This document shows positions 5,673-14,605 of a DNA stretch of 24,488 nucleotides, piece by piece (within the stretch, counting starts at the first letter, position 1; every line of letters starts with the position of its first letter). Under the pieces are notes generated by a model. That model was not told where the DNA came from and ran no database searches. It saw nothing but the letters and a program-made list of their open reading frames with translations. Made by a program: the position numbers and the translations under genes. The DNA lies in NCBI GenBank assembly GCA_003555285.1, contig PWGH01000148.1, positions 1 through 24,488 of the forward strand, read 5' to 3'. This stretch comes from Thioalkalivibrio sp. (GTDB lineage: Bacteria; Pseudomonadota; Gammaproteobacteria; Ectothiorhodospirales; Ectothiorhodospiraceae).

Positions 5673-8384
5673 CTACGTGGGTTGGACGGTGGACGGTGGG
5701 GTCGCCGGGTGGGAGGCCCAGGCGGCGGTGAAGCTGGCGGCAGTCACGGGATGGCCGAAGCGATAACCTTGGCCGATCTGGCAGCCTTCGCGACGCAGGA
5801 AGTCGGCCTGTTCCGCTCGTTCCACGCCCTCCGCGATCACCTCCAGGCCCAGACTCTGGCCCAGGCCGATGATCGCTCGAACAATGGCTTCGTCATCTCG
5901 GCAGTGGCCGATATCGCGGACGAAGGAGCGGTCGATCTTCAACCGGTGCAGCGGTAGACGCTGGATATAGCCGAGCGAGGAGTAGCCGGTGCCGAAGTCG
6001 TCCACCGCCAATTGGGCCCCCAGCGCTCGCAGGGCATTGAGGGTGTCGATCGAACGCTCCGCCTGGCGCATGATCATCGATTCGGTCACCTCGAGTTCCA
6101 GCCGTTTCGCGGCCAGGCCGGTGGTGTTCAGCACGTGTTCCACATGGGCAACGAGGTCACCGCGCTCCAGTTGTTGCGTGGACAGGTTGACGGCCAGGCG
6201 CGGAAGCCGCAGGCCCTGATCGTCCCAAGCCCGCATCTGGGCGCAGGCCTCGGTGAGCACCCAGGCGCCGATGTCGGCGATCACACCCATCTCCTCGGCG
6301 ATTGGAATGAACAGCGCCGGCGACACCAGGCCTAACTGGGGGTTTTGCCAGCGTAACAGGACCTCGGCCCCGGCCAGGGTCCGATCTTCCAGGTGGATCT
6401 GCGGCTGGTAGTGCAAGAAGAACTCGTCGCGATGCAGGGCGCCGCGCAGGGCATTCTCCATGTGCAGCCGTTCGTCGGCATCCGCGGCCATTGCGGTGTG
6501 GTAGAACTGGTAGGTGTTGCGGCCCTGGGACTTGGACTGGTGCATCGCGAGGTCGGCGTGCTTCAGCAGGTTGTCGGGATCGGTGCCATCACGCGGGTGG
6601 AGGCTGATGCCGATGCTCGCGGTGATGAACAATTCCCGGTTCGGCAGAACATGCGGTTGCCGGCATTGCTCCAGTAGATCTTCCGCGAGGTCGGCAGCGC
6701 GACCTTGGGGATCGTCGTCCTGCAGCAGCACGACGAATTCGTCACCGCCGACGCGTGCGAGGGTGTCGCCGGCCCGGAGTTTTTCCGTCATGCGGTTGGC
6801 GATGGCGCGCAACAAGTCGTCGCCGACGGCGTGCCCGAGGCTGTCGTTCACGTGCTTGAAACGGTCCATGTCCACGAACAGGACCGCGAGCCGGTGGTTG
6901 CGGCGCCGGGCCCGATCGAGGGCCTGCTTGAGGCGCGTGAGCAGCTGGCCCCGGTTCGGCAGCGCGGTCAGCAGGTCATGATGCGCGAGATAATCCAGCC
7001 GTTCCTCGGATCGCTTCAAGCGGCTGATGTCGGTGAACACGCCGACATAATGGGTGACGCGATCCTGCGGATCGGTGACGGCGGCGATGGTCATCCAGCC
7101 GGGATATTCCTCCCCGTTTCGGCGCCGGGCCCAGATTTCACCGCCCCATTGCCCCGTTTCCTGCAGGTGGGTCCACAGGGTCCGGTAAAAAGCCGGGCGA
7201 TGGCGTCTCGAGCGCAGATGGCGAGCATTCCGGCCGACGATTTCCGCCTCCGTATAGCCGGTGATTCTGATGAAGGAACGGTTGACGGAGACGATGGTGG
7301 CGTGGGTATCGGTAATCACGATCCCGTCTGCGGTGCTTTCGAAGGCGCGCGCGGTCTGGCGCAGCTGGGCCTCCGCGTGCTTGCGTGCGGTGATGTCGCG
7401 ATTCACACCGCGCCGTCCCTGGTACTGGCCATCGGCGTCGTACACCCCGCGGCAATGGTGTTCGATCCAGCGGATGTCCCCATCCGGGTGCTGGAGGCGC
7501 AACTCCAGCGTGTCATGCGTGTGCTCGGTCTGTTCGGTGTCCGACGTAGCCTCGATCCAGTGCGCGATCCAGCGGGGCTGGTCCTCCGTATGAATCAGGC
7601 GCGTCATGAGCTCGGGATCCTGCAGGAAGGCCTCGGCCGAGTGCCCGCAGACGTTGGCACAAGCGGGGGAAACGTATTCGTAACGGCCCTGCGGCCCGAG
7701 CCAATACTCCCAGTCCGGGGAAAAATCGGCCAGGATCCGGTAGCGCGCCTCGCTCTCCTGCAGACGTTCGTTGCGCGCGCGCAGTTCGTCCTCCCACTGC
7801 TGGCGCTCGCTGAGGTCGATCACGATCCCGATATAGCCTGTGGGATGGGCGTAAGGCGCCTCGCTGAGGTGCAGCAGATGTAGATCGCCGTAAAAGGACC
7901 GGTCCGGATTGGGGCGAAACAGGAGCCGATGCGCAAGGCTGTGCCCGTGGTCGGTCGCCTGCACCAGGGCATGGGACAGATCCGGCGCACAACTCGGATC
8001 GACCAGCCGGAATAGAAAGGGTTGGTGTTGCCATTGGGTCGGGGGTGCGAACACCGCTTCGGCAGCTGCATTCATTTCCAGGATCACCCCCCTTCGATGC
8101 ATCACCAGGATCGGAAGGGGGCTATGGGCAAACAGCGTCCGATATAGGGTGTTGGCCGATTGGGCCTGTTCCTGCGCCGCGCGCAGTTCGCTGTTCTGGA
8201 GCTCCAACTCGGATTGGTAGAGACGCAGGTTCTCCAGGATCAGTTCGAGATCGATGTCCTCCTGGTCCTGGAGCCGGGCGATGCGATCGAGGGGCGTTTC
8301 CTGCGGCGCTGTGCCGGCGTGCGCCTCGATCTCGAGGTCCGGCAGACCAGGGCCGGATGGGGTGGAGCGTTTCGCAGGGCTCAT
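5673..8384 (-). CDS. PAS-PAS-PAS-GGDEF-EAL c-di-GMP cyclase/phosphodiesterase
   Basis: This encodes 903 residues with no transmembrane helix, so it is a cytoplasmic sensor. An N-terminal coiled coil (about 35-80) is followed by PAS domains around 80-195, 205-335 and 340-455. The GGDEF domain (about 460-625) has an intact GGDEF at 546-550 and an intact inhibitory site RAGD at 537-540, so c-di-GMP synthesis with product inhibition is possible. The EAL domain (about 640-885) reads EVL at 674-676 in place of EAL, a common functional variant. It keeps NLS (733-735), ESM (768-770), DDFGTG (795-800) and AEGVE (851-855), so phosphodiesterase activity is also likely. Net direction cannot be read from sequence. 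ATG 8384 lacks a clear Shine-Dalgarno, so the exact start is less certain. Confidence 0.93.
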   Translation of the reverse strand: MSPAKRSTPSGPGLPDLEIEAHAGTAPQETPLDRIARLQDQEDIDLELILENLRLYQSELELQNSELRAAQEQAQSANTLYRTLFAHSPLPILVMHRRGVILEMNAAAEAVFAPPTQWQHQPFLFRLVDPSCAPDLSHALVQATDHGHSLAHRLLFRPNPDRSFYGDLHLLHLSEAPYAHPTGYIGIVIDLSERQQWEDELRARNERLQESEARYRILADFSPDWEYWLGPQGRYEYVSPACANVCGHSAEAFLQDPELMTRLIHTEDQPRWIAHWIEATSDTEQTEHTHDTLELRLQHPDGDIRWIEHHCRGVYDADGQYQGRRGVNRDITARKHAEAQLRQTARAFESTADGIVITDTHATIVSVNRSFIRITGYTEAEIVGRNARHLRSRRHRPAFYRTLWTHLQETGQWGGEIWARRRNGEEYPGWMTIAAVTDPQDRVTHYVGVFTDISRLKRSEERLDYLAHHDLLTALPNRGQLLTRLKQALDRARRRNHRLAVLFVDMDRFKHVNDSLGHAVGDDLLRAIANRMTEKLRAGDTLARVGGDEFVVLLQDDDPQGRAADLAEDLLEQCRQPHVLPNRELFITASIGISLHPRDGTDPDNLLKHADLAMHQSKSQGRNTYQFYHTAMAADADERLHMENALRGALHRDEFFLHYQPQIHLEDRTLAGAEVLLRWQNPQLGLVSPALFIPIAEEMGVIADIGAWVLTEACAQMRAWDDQGLRLPRLAVNLSTQQLERGDLVAHVEHVLNTTGLAAKRLELEVTESMIMRQAERSIDTLNALRALGAQLAVDDFGTGYSSLGYIQRLPLHRLKIDRSFVRDIGHCRDDEAIVRAIIGLGQSLGLEVIAEGVERAEQADFLRREGCQIGQGYRFGHPVTAASFTAAWASHPATPPSTVQPT

Positions 8385-8614
8385 GCAGGCAACCCGGTCG
8401 CGGGGCCGCAGGCTGATGGACGCCCGCGACGGTGATCAAGCAGGGGCGGGTCCGGGCGCGTGCGCCGGCACGGTGTGGGTCTGCTGCAACGGTCCGTCAC
8501 CGGGGGCGGCCATCGTTGGTGAGCGGTTGGGTCGAGGGCATCAGCGCGCATCCGGTCCGTGAACATAGCGTCGGCCAGCCGTGGGCAACCGCTGAAGCCT
8601 CCAGGGCGCTTTCC

Positions 8615-8644
8615 ATATAAGCCCATACGAACAGTGTGGTCGAA
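8615..8644 (-). promoter_or_regulatory. weak promoter candidate for the GGDEF-EAL gene
   Basis: On the minus strand TTCGAC (8644-8639), an 18-base spacer and TTATAT (8620-8615). Both boxes are imperfect and the leader to ATG 8384 would be about 220 bases. The TTATAT stands out in GC-rich DNA, which is the main reason for listing it. Confidence 0.25.
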
Positions 8645-8678
8645 GGGCTCGAGCGGGGGTATCCGGAGAATTCGCTAA

Positions 8679-8693
8679 TCGCCGCTGCGGCGA
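8679..8693 (-). terminator. hairpin after the response regulator gene
   Basis: TCGCCGC (8679-8685), one base, GCGGCGA (8687-8693): a perfect 7-base inverted repeat 14 bases past the stop at 8707. It lacks a U-tract, so it is at best a weak terminator. Confidence 0.35.
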
Positions 8694-8706
8694 CTACGGG
8701 TTCACT

Positions 8707-9399
8707 TCAGAGCAGGGGGTCGACCAGACCGTTGCGGATGGCAAAGCGGGTGAGTCCGGCGACATCATGGATGTTCAGCCGCGCCATGATCTGGGCACGA
8801 TGGCTCTCGATGGTGCGCGCGCTGACGAACAGGCGTTCGGCCATCTCCCGGGTGGTGCGGCTCTCGGCAATAAGTTGCAGGATCTCGCGTTGCCGGGGAG
8901 TCAATGCGTCCAACAGCGTGGGTTGCTGGGCGGTGCTCAAGTTCGATTCCGTCAAGCGGAGGTAGGCCTCGAGGACGTGATGGGAGACCTTCGCGCTCAG
9001 CCAGCGCTCGCCGCTCATGATCGTGCGCAGGGCCAGCTCCAATTCATCGACCGCGGCGCTCTTGACCACATAGCCCAAGGCCCCGGCGCGCAGGGCCTCC
9101 AGCACATAATGTTCGTCGGCATGCATCGACAGCACCACGACCTTGACCTGTGGCGTGCCCTTGGTGATCAGGGCTGTGGCGTCCAGGCCATTGAGTCCGG
9201 GCATCGCGATATCGAGCAGGGCGATCTCCGGTAGCAGCTGTCGGGCCAGGCGCACCGCCTCGCGACCGTCGCTGGCCTCGGCAATCACTTCAAATCCGGC
9301 AAATTCCTCCACCAGTCGGCGGATGCCGCTTCGGACCAGCGTATGGTCGTCCACCAGCACGACGCGGATGGGTTTCGTCAACCCAGGGTTCGGCTTCAT
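8707..9399 (-). CDS. NarL/FixJ-family response regulator
   Basis: This encodes 230 residues. The receiver domain (about 10-125) has the acidic pair DD at 17-18, phospho-acceptor D63 in LLDIAMPG, and the conserved Lys K113. The C-terminal LuxR-type helix-turn-helix spans about 162-225 (LTPRQREILQLIAESRTTRE, then LFVSARTIESHRAQI). ATG 9399 overlaps the kinase TGA as ATGA, so the pair is translationally coupled and this is the cognate regulator of the upstream HPK7 kinase. The gene acts as a DNA-binding transcription factor; its targets are unknown. A longer reading frame upstream of ATG 9399 lies antisense to no signal and overlaps the kinase gene in another frame, so it was not used. Confidence 0.93.
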   Translation of the reverse strand: MKPNPGLTKPIRVVLVDDHTLVRSGIRRLVEEFAGFEVIAEASDGREAVRLARQLLPEIALLDIAMPGLNGLDATALITKGTPQVKVVVLSMHADEHYVLEALRAGALGYVVKSAAVDELELALRTIMSGERWLSAKVSHHVLEAYLRLTESNLSTAQQPTLLDALTPRQREILQLIAESRTTREMAERLFVSARTIESHRAQIMARLNIHDVAGLTRFAIRNGLVDPLL

Positions 9400-11054
9400 G
9401 GTGGCGGCTCCGTGATGGGAATCTGCATTTCGACCAGCGTACCGGCATTCGGTCGGGTGGTAATCGTCAGGCGCCCGCCCAGAAGCCGCGCCCGTTCCCG
9501 CATGCCGGGCAAGCCCTGGCCCGGTGTGCGCGGGTCTGGGCGTGGATCCGGATCGAAGCCATGGCCATCGTCCCGGATTCGCAGCGAAACGGCGCCGTCC
9601 GCGACCGCGACGGCAATTTCGATGTGGGTGGCCTCGCCATGCCGAACGGCATTGTTGATCGCCTCCTGGACGACCCGAAACACGGCCGTCTCCAAGGTCG
9701 AGGACAAGGCCGGGACCGGATCCCGCACCTGGATCCGGCACTGCAGGCGTTCGCTTTGGCTCTGGGCATACCAGTGCAGGGCCTCGGACAATCCCAGATC
9801 GTCCAGGATCATCGGGCGCAACTGCCGGGACAGGGTCTGAATGCTTTCCCGAGCGGTTTCCGCGATCTCGATGCAGTCTTCGAGCCGGCGTCGCTGGGTT
9901 ACATCCTGCAGGTCGCGCTTGAGCCGGTCGAGATTGAGCTTCAGGACCACCATCTGCTGACCGAATTCATCATGCAGGTCACGGGCCAGCGCGCGCCGTT
10001 CGTCCTCCTGCACCGAGAGCAGGCGCTGCGACAGGGTCTGCAGACGCTGGGCATTCCTGGACAGGCGCTGCTCGTTTTCCTGCCGCGCGGTGATGTCGTT
10101 CAGCAACGCGACGCTGTAGAGGAATTCGTGGTGCTCGGAAAAGACCGTGGTGGCGGACACACTGGCCCACAGTGGGGTGGCGTCGGCACGCCGAAAACAG
10201 AAATCGTGTTGCTGTGATCCACCCGTTTTACGCTCGGCGAGCAGCTGTTCGACGCACTCGCGATCCGCCTTGGCCACGAAATCGCCGAGCGGGCGCCCCT
10301 GCATGCTCCAGCGGGGATAGCCCAGCATATCGGCCATGCTTTGATTCACGAACAGCGTCCGTCCTTCGGCGTCGGTCTTCCATACGCCTTCCTGCGCCGT
10401 TTCCACGATGATCCGATATTCGGCCTCGCGTTGACGCAACGTGGCCTCGGCCTGCTTCAGCGCGGTGATGTCCACCAGGCTCATCAGCACGTGATCCTCG
10501 CTGTTCTTGCGCAGCAGGGTGGTGGAGGCCAGCGCGAAGATGGGCCGGCGCTTCCCCTGGATCAGCAGGGTGGCCTCGTATTCGATGTTGCTGTGCGGAC
10601 GTCCGGTATCGATGGTGTCCTGCAGGGCTTTGCGCAAGGCGCAGTGCTTGCAGTTCGGTCCGAATCCGCAACCCCGGGGATGCTCCAGGGCATTGATGCA
10701 CCCCAATACACCACAGGCCTTGTCCGAAAGGGCCACGGGATCGTTCGGCCAACCGGTAAAGGAACGAAAATGCTGATTGGCCTCGATCACCTTGCGTCGG
10801 GGGTCGAGCTGGCAAATCATGATCGGCAGCGAATCGTAGATCTGCTGGAGCTCGTTGCGACTCTCGAGGATCAGGGCCTCGGTCTGTTTTGGGTTCGTGC
10901 GGTGCTGGGCGGTGGCGACGTTGTCTGCGGGATCCAACCCCTTGCGCATTGGTTGCGGATCCGGCTGCGGCGGACCTTTGCGGGGCGAGGATGTTAGGTT
11001 CGACGGCGGCTTGATCGGGCTCACAAGGCGGGTGCTCGTTGCGGACGAGGGCAA
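9396..11054 (-). CDS. cytosolic NarX/NreB-type sensor histidine kinase with a cysteine-rich PAS domain
   Basis: This encodes up to 552 residues with no membrane segment. A disordered Pro/Ser-rich N-terminus (1-50) is followed by a short helix. PAS domain 1 (about 70-195) carries five Cys at 114, 119, 129, 135 and 138 (CGVLGC, RGCGFGPNCKHC). PAS domain 2 spans about 205-325. The HisKA_3 helix has H361 in ARDLHDEFGQQ, and the HATPase domain (about 450-548) has NNAVRHG, DDGHGF and GLPGMRERARLLGG. This is an HPK7 kinase matched to the NarL-type regulator that follows. Cysteine clusters in PAS domains can bind metal or an Fe-S cluster, as in staphylococcal NreB, so redox or oxygen sensing is a reasonable inference. 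TTG 11054 is the outermost start; GTG 11024 and ATG 10949 are alternatives without good Shine-Dalgarno sites. Confidence 0.92.
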   Translation of the reverse strand: MPSSATSTRLVSPIKPPSNLTSSPRKGPPQPDPQPMRKGLDPADNVATAQHRTNPKQTEALILESRNELQQIYDSLPIMICQLDPRRKVIEANQHFRSFTGWPNDPVALSDKACGVLGCINALEHPRGCGFGPNCKHCALRKALQDTIDTGRPHSNIEYEATLLIQGKRRPIFALASTTLLRKNSEDHVLMSLVDITALKQAEATLRQREAEYRIIVETAQEGVWKTDAEGRTLFVNQSMADMLGYPRWSMQGRPLGDFVAKADRECVEQLLAERKTGGSQQHDFCFRRADATPLWASVSATTVFSEHHEFLYSVALLNDITARQENEQRLSRNAQRLQTLSQRLLSVQEDERRALARDLHDEFGQQMVVLKLNLDRLKRDLQDVTQRRRLEDCIEIAETARESIQTLSRQLRPMILDDLGLSEALHWYAQSQSERLQCRIQVRDPVPALSSTLETAVFRVVQEAINNAVRHGEATHIEIAVAVADGAVSLRIRDDGHGFDPDPRPDPRTPGQGLPGMRERARLLGGRLTITTRPNAGTLVEMQIPITEPPP

Positions 11055-11090
11055 AGCGGAGTTCAGATAACCCGTAACGTACTATGCGTG

Positions 11091-11119
11091 ATCCCATATT
11101 GCTATCGGATCCACGTCAA
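11091..11119 (-). promoter_or_regulatory. candidate promoter of the kinase/response-regulator operon
   Basis: On the minus strand TTGACG (11119-11114), 17 bases, then TGGGAT (11096-11091). The -35 is 5/6 and the -10 only 3/6. The position fits a leader of about 30 bases before TTG 11054. Confidence 0.35.
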
Positions 11120-11182
11120 GTGCCTGGCCGTGCGAGATAAAGGGCGGTTGAAAAGACGGGTTCTGCGATTCCGGTAGCACCG

Positions 11183-11208
11183 AAAAAAAGCCCGGACAAG
11201 GCCCGGGC
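11183..11208 (-). terminator. strong intrinsic terminator of the DsrE-like gene
   Basis: On the minus strand GCCCGG (11208-11203), a 7-base loop, CCGGGC (11195-11190), then seven T residues (11189-11183). It lies about 40 bases past the stop at 11250 and separates the gene from the kinase operon. Confidence 0.85.
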
Positions 11209-11249
11209 CGGTAACTGCCGCTGTGGATTTTACAACAGCCGACGGGGGC

Positions 11250-11705
11250 TCAGGGACGCAGGTAGGTGTAGCCCTGGCTCTGGAGGTGGGAGATCTCGGC
11301 CACGCCGCTGGGTACCAGATCGGTGGCGGCGGCGTCGTAGAGGGCCGTGGTGATGTCGATGTTGCCGCGGGTCACGGTGACGTTGCAGATATTGAAGTCG
11401 ACACCCTGCATCTTCAGGGTATCGATTCCGCCGCGAATGTCGGCATCGTTCATTGCGTTGCGCAGCAGGCCCAGGCCGGGGCCGTGCATCACCACCTTGA
11501 TGTCCATCTTGTCGGCGCCGACGGCGTTGATGTGGTTCTGGATGTTGCCGAGCGCGGCCTTGTGGCGGGCCGGTTCGTCGTAGTTCACGTGATAGACCAC
11601 CTTCTGTTCGCCATACTCGGCGAGGGCGGTGGTCGGTAGAATCAGCAGGGCGCCGATCAGGGCCAGCGGGAGCAGGTGTCGTGGCTTCCAGGTTTTGAAC
11701 GTCAT
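11250..11705 (-). CDS. exported DsrE-family protein
   Basis: This encodes 151 residues. ATG 11705 has an AAAGGAAA Shine-Dalgarno. The signal peptide (HLLPLALIGALLILPTTALA, cleavage near residue 29) directs it to the periplasm. The mature domain shows the DsrE/DsrF-like Rossmann-type fold signature: QKVVYHVNYDEPARHKAAL, then KMDIKVVMHGPGLGLLRNA and a single conserved Cys, C107, in FNICNVTV. DsrE proteins of the cytoplasmic Dsr system carry persulfide sulfur on a Cys; the exported COG1416-type relatives are widespread in sulfur-metabolising gammaproteobacteria and their exact role is not established. It lies downstream of gdhA on the same strand across a 281-base gap with hairpins, so it is probably transcribed separately. 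A sulfur-carrier role is inference. Confidence 0.88.
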   Translation of the reverse strand: MTFKTWKPRHLLPLALIGALLILPTTALAEYGEQKVVYHVNYDEPARHKAALGNIQNHINAVGADKMDIKVVMHGPGLGLLRNAMNDADIRGGIDTLKMQGVDFNICNVTVTRGNIDITTALYDAAATDLVPSGVAEISHLQSQGYTYLRP

Positions 11706-11762
11706 GGTGTTGTTTTTCCTTTGGGGTTACGGGTGGGGCCGCGCCGAAGCACTGCCCGATGG

Positions 11763-11817
11763 GTTGCGGTCCTTGTCTGTGCTCGGATCCGCAACGGCTC
11801 CCGGGTCAAGCCCGGGA
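11763..11817. repeat. two tandem hairpins between gdhA and the DsrE-like gene
   Basis: An inverted repeat GTTGCGG (11763-11769) / CCGCAAC (11789-11795) is followed four bases later by TCCCGGG (11799-11805) / CCCGGGA (11811-11817) with a 5-base loop. Neither is followed by a T-run. They may terminate gdhA transcription or form a structured leader for the DsrE-like gene. Confidence 0.5.
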
Positions 11818-11986
11818 CGCGTCCTGGGCGAGCGGCAGTGACCTGCCCATCGCTACGGAATCCCCTATAGAGTCGATGACCCGGGCGGTTATTCCATTGC
11901 CTTGTGGCGTCACCGTGTTTCTTCGCCCGGGCTGCGATGCCGATCGAGGGGGCGTATCGCCAGCCGGAGCCGACGAACCGAGGGGC

Positions 11987-13420
11987 TTAACTGCCACCCC
12001 CCAAATCGAGGCTTGCGCAGTGGATCCGGGTGATCGCCAGCGCATAGGCGGCGGTCCGGTAGTCCATGGGCTGCGGCTGCCCCTGGCGCAGCTGATCGAT
12101 CCTCTGAAAGGCCACGCGCATCGCATCGTCGAGTCCCGAGTGCACCAGATCCAGTTCGTCGGCCCCGCGGATCAGGGTGTCGCGCAACCAGTCCGGGGCC
12201 TGCCCGCCGGTCATCAGTTCCAGGGCGGAGACGATGTGCTGGCCGCGGACCTCGTCCAGTCGGCGTTCCAGGCGCCCGAAGCGCATGTGCGACAGGTTGC
12301 GGATCCATTCGAAATAGGACACCACCACGCCGCCGCCGTTGGCATACACGTCCGGCAGGATCACGGTCCCGCGTTCGCGCAGGACCGTGTCCGCGGCAAA
12401 GCTGACCGGCCCGTTGGCGGCCTCGATGATCAGCGGGGCGCGAATTCGCGCGGCATTGCCTTCATGGATCACCCCCTCGAGGGCTGCGGGAATCAGAATG
12501 TCGCAGTCCTTTTCCAGCACCGAGGCGCCCGGGTTCACTAACTGCACGCCGGGAAAGCCTTCGACCGTCCCGGTACGCACCATGTATTGGTGCACGTCTT
12601 CCACGGAGAGCCCACGGTCGTCCACCAGTGCACCATCGCGTTCGATGATGGCGGTGATCCGGGCGCCGTCCTGCTCCTGGAGCAGCTTGGCGGCGTGGTA
12701 GCCCACGTTGCCCAGCCCCTGGATCACGATGCGCTTACCCTCGAGTGAGCCTTCGAGCCCGGCCTCCTTCATCGCCGCGGGGTGGCGAAAGAACTCGCGC
12801 AGCGCATACTGGATTCCCCGGCCGGTGGCATCCAGGCGCCCGGGCATGCCGCCCAGGTCCAGCGGCTTGCCGGTCACGCAGCCGATATAGTTGATGTCCT
12901 CCGGATACAGCGTCTTGTAGGTGTCCATGATCCAGGCCATCTCCCGCTGACCCGTGCCCATATCCGGGGCGAGGACATTCGTGGCCGGGCTCAGGAAGCC
13001 CCGCCGCGCCAGTTCGCGGGCAAAGCGCCGGGTGATGTGTTCCATCTCGTCGCGTTCGTATTGCCCCGGATCGATGCACAGTCCGCCTTTGGAGCCGCCG
13101 AAGGGGATGTCCATGATTGCGCATTTGTGGGTCATCAGGCCGGCGAGGGCCTCGGCCGTGTCCTGATCGATGCTCGGGGAGAAGCGTAAGCCACCCTTCG
13201 CGGGCAGGCGGTGGGTGCTGTGCACCGCACTCCAACCGGTGAAGGTGCGGATTTCGCCGCGCAGCTTCACCGGGAAGCTCACCTGCAGGATGGCGTTGCA
13301 GGCCTTGATGGCGCGGTCGGCGCCGGGTTCGAGGGTGATGAATTGCATCGCGTGATCCACCATTTGCGCCACGCTTTGTTGAAAACTGCTGCCGAGGGGG
13401 AGGGTGCCGTTGTCCGCCAT
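11987..13420 (-). CDS. gdhA: glutamate dehydrogenase (Glu/Leu/Phe/Val dehydrogenase family)
   Basis: This encodes 477 residues. ATG 13420 has AGGAG 7 bases upstream. The N-terminal substrate domain has K75 in PAKGGLRFSP, K99 in MTHKCAIMDIPFGGSKGG and the catalytic K111 in the GGSKGG motif. The C-terminal Rossmann domain has IQGLGNVGYHAAK for the dinucleotide, and the later IIEAANGPV and VILPDVYANGGGVVVSYFEW motifs are typical of the family. The enzyme converts glutamate to 2-oxoglutarate and ammonia. The acidic residue after the dinucleotide fold (IIERDG) is more consistent with NAD than NADP, but cofactor choice is inferred. It is divergent from the SPFH gene across about 230 bases. Confidence 0.93.
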   Translation of the reverse strand: MADNGTLPLGSSFQQSVAQMVDHAMQFITLEPGADRAIKACNAILQVSFPVKLRGEIRTFTGWSAVHSTHRLPAKGGLRFSPSIDQDTAEALAGLMTHKCAIMDIPFGGSKGGLCIDPGQYERDEMEHITRRFARELARRGFLSPATNVLAPDMGTGQREMAWIMDTYKTLYPEDINYIGCVTGKPLDLGGMPGRLDATGRGIQYALREFFRHPAAMKEAGLEGSLEGKRIVIQGLGNVGYHAAKLLQEQDGARITAIIERDGALVDDRGLSVEDVHQYMVRTGTVEGFPGVQLVNPGASVLEKDCDILIPAALEGVIHEGNAARIRAPLIIEAANGPVSFAADTVLRERGTVILPDVYANGGGVVVSYFEWIRNLSHMRFGRLERRLDEVRGQHIVSALELMTGGQAPDWLRDTLIRGADELDLVHSGLDDAMRVAFQRIDQLRQGQPQPMDYRTAAYALAITRIHCASLDLGGGS

Positions 13421-13654
13421 GGGATGACTCCTCTTCTGCGATCAGGCCGGTTCAGGATAACGCCGGCATTGGGTGCAACGCGATCTGCGGCCGGTTCGAG
13501 CCGACCGGGCCGTGCCTGCCCCTGCCGGCCATCGCCCCGGGGCCAGCGATTCCACGGCACCTGCGATCGAACCCAGGCGTGCCGGCGACGGCCGTGAAAC
13601 CTGCTACGCTGCGCGCCCGTATTGCCTTCGATCGGTCTTCAACAGGAGTAGTTC

Positions 13655-14593
13655 ATGGCTGGGTTCGAGTTCGAGCTGTTTGCATTGATTCTCGTCGCTT
13701 TGGCGATATTGATTATCTTCAACGGCGTCAAGATCGTCCCACAGGGCGAGAAGTGGACGGTCGAACGCTTCGGGCGCTACACGCGGGTGCTGGAATCGGG
13801 CCTGAACCTGATCGTGCCCTTTATCGATCGGATCGGCCGGCGACTGCAGGTGATGGAGCAGGTGCTGGACGTGCCGCAGCAGACGGTGATCACGAAGGAC
13901 AACGCCGCGGTGATCGCCGATGGCGTGGTGTTCTTTCGCATCGATGATCCGGCGGCGGCGTCCTACCAGATCCAGGATCTGCACAGCGCGGTGGTGAACC
14001 TGACCACCACCAACCTGCGTTCGGTGATCGGCTCGATGGATCTGGACGAGACCCTGTCGAATCGCCAGCGCATCAACGACGTGCTGATGGGGATCGTCGA
14101 CGAGGCGACCAACCCCTGGGGCATCAAGATCATCCGCATCGAGATCCGCGACCTGCGCATGGAGCCCGAGCTGCAGGAGGCGATGAACCTGCAAATGATC
14201 GCCGAGCGCCGGCGCCGCGCCCAGGTCACCGAGGCCAACGGCAAGCGCGAGGCGGAGATCCTGCAGGCCGAGGGCGAAAAGCAGGGCGCGATCCTGCGCG
14301 CCGAGGGCGATCGGCAGGCGGCCTTCCTGGAGGCCGAGGCGCGCGAGCGCGAGGCACAGGCCGAGGCGCGCGCGACCCAGATGGTGTCCGACGCGATCAG
14401 CGCCGGCAACATTCAGGCGATCCAGTATTTCCTTGGCACCAAGTACGTCGAGGCCCTGCGCGATATCGGTCGTGCGGAGAATTCCAAGCTGGTGCTGATG
14501 CCGCTGGAGGCCGCGGGCATTGCCGGTGCGGTCTCCGGCGTCACCGAACTGGTGCGCTCCATGGCGGCCGACACAGGCCCGAAACCCTCCTGA
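13655..14593 (+). CDS. qmcA: SPFH/band 7 membrane protein (QmcA-like)
   Basis: This encodes 312 residues. ATG 13655 has AGGAG 8 bases upstream. An N-terminal membrane helix (ELFALILVALAILIIFNGVK) leads into the band 7 domain: IVPQGEKWTVERFGRYTRVL, GLNLIVPFIDRIG, then VITKDNAAVIADGVVFFRI. A charged Ala/Glu/Arg-rich coiled coil follows (about 180-250, RREAEILQAEGEKQ-like repeats), and the C-terminus is hydrophobic and glycine-rich. Paralogues of this kind (E. coli QmcA) form large oligomeric cages on the inner membrane and scaffold proteases or membrane microdomains. The next gene is an NfeD protein, the usual partner, with a 12-base gap to its ATG. Confidence 0.93.
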   Translation: MAGFEFELFALILVALAILIIFNGVKIVPQGEKWTVERFGRYTRVLESGLNLIVPFIDRIGRRLQVMEQVLDVPQQTVITKDNAAVIADGVVFFRIDDPAAASYQIQDLHSAVVNLTTTNLRSVIGSMDLDETLSNRQRINDVLMGIVDEATNPWGIKIIRIEIRDLRMEPELQEAMNLQMIAERRRRAQVTEANGKREAEILQAEGEKQGAILRAEGDRQAAFLEAEAREREAQAEARATQMVSDAISAGNIQAIQYFLGTKYVEALRDIGRAENSKLVLMPLEAAGIAGAVSGVTELVRSMAADTGPKPS

Positions 14594-14605
14594 GGCGACG
14601 TGGCG

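Larger units (their letters stand above)
8385..8706. other. 322-base intergenic stretch between the cyclase and the response regulator gene
   Basis: No plausible gene in either direction. It contains a weak promoter candidate for the downstream GGDEF-EAL gene (8615-8644, minus) and a GC-rich hairpin just after the response regulator stop (8679-8693). The remainder shows nothing recognisable. Confidence 0.5.
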
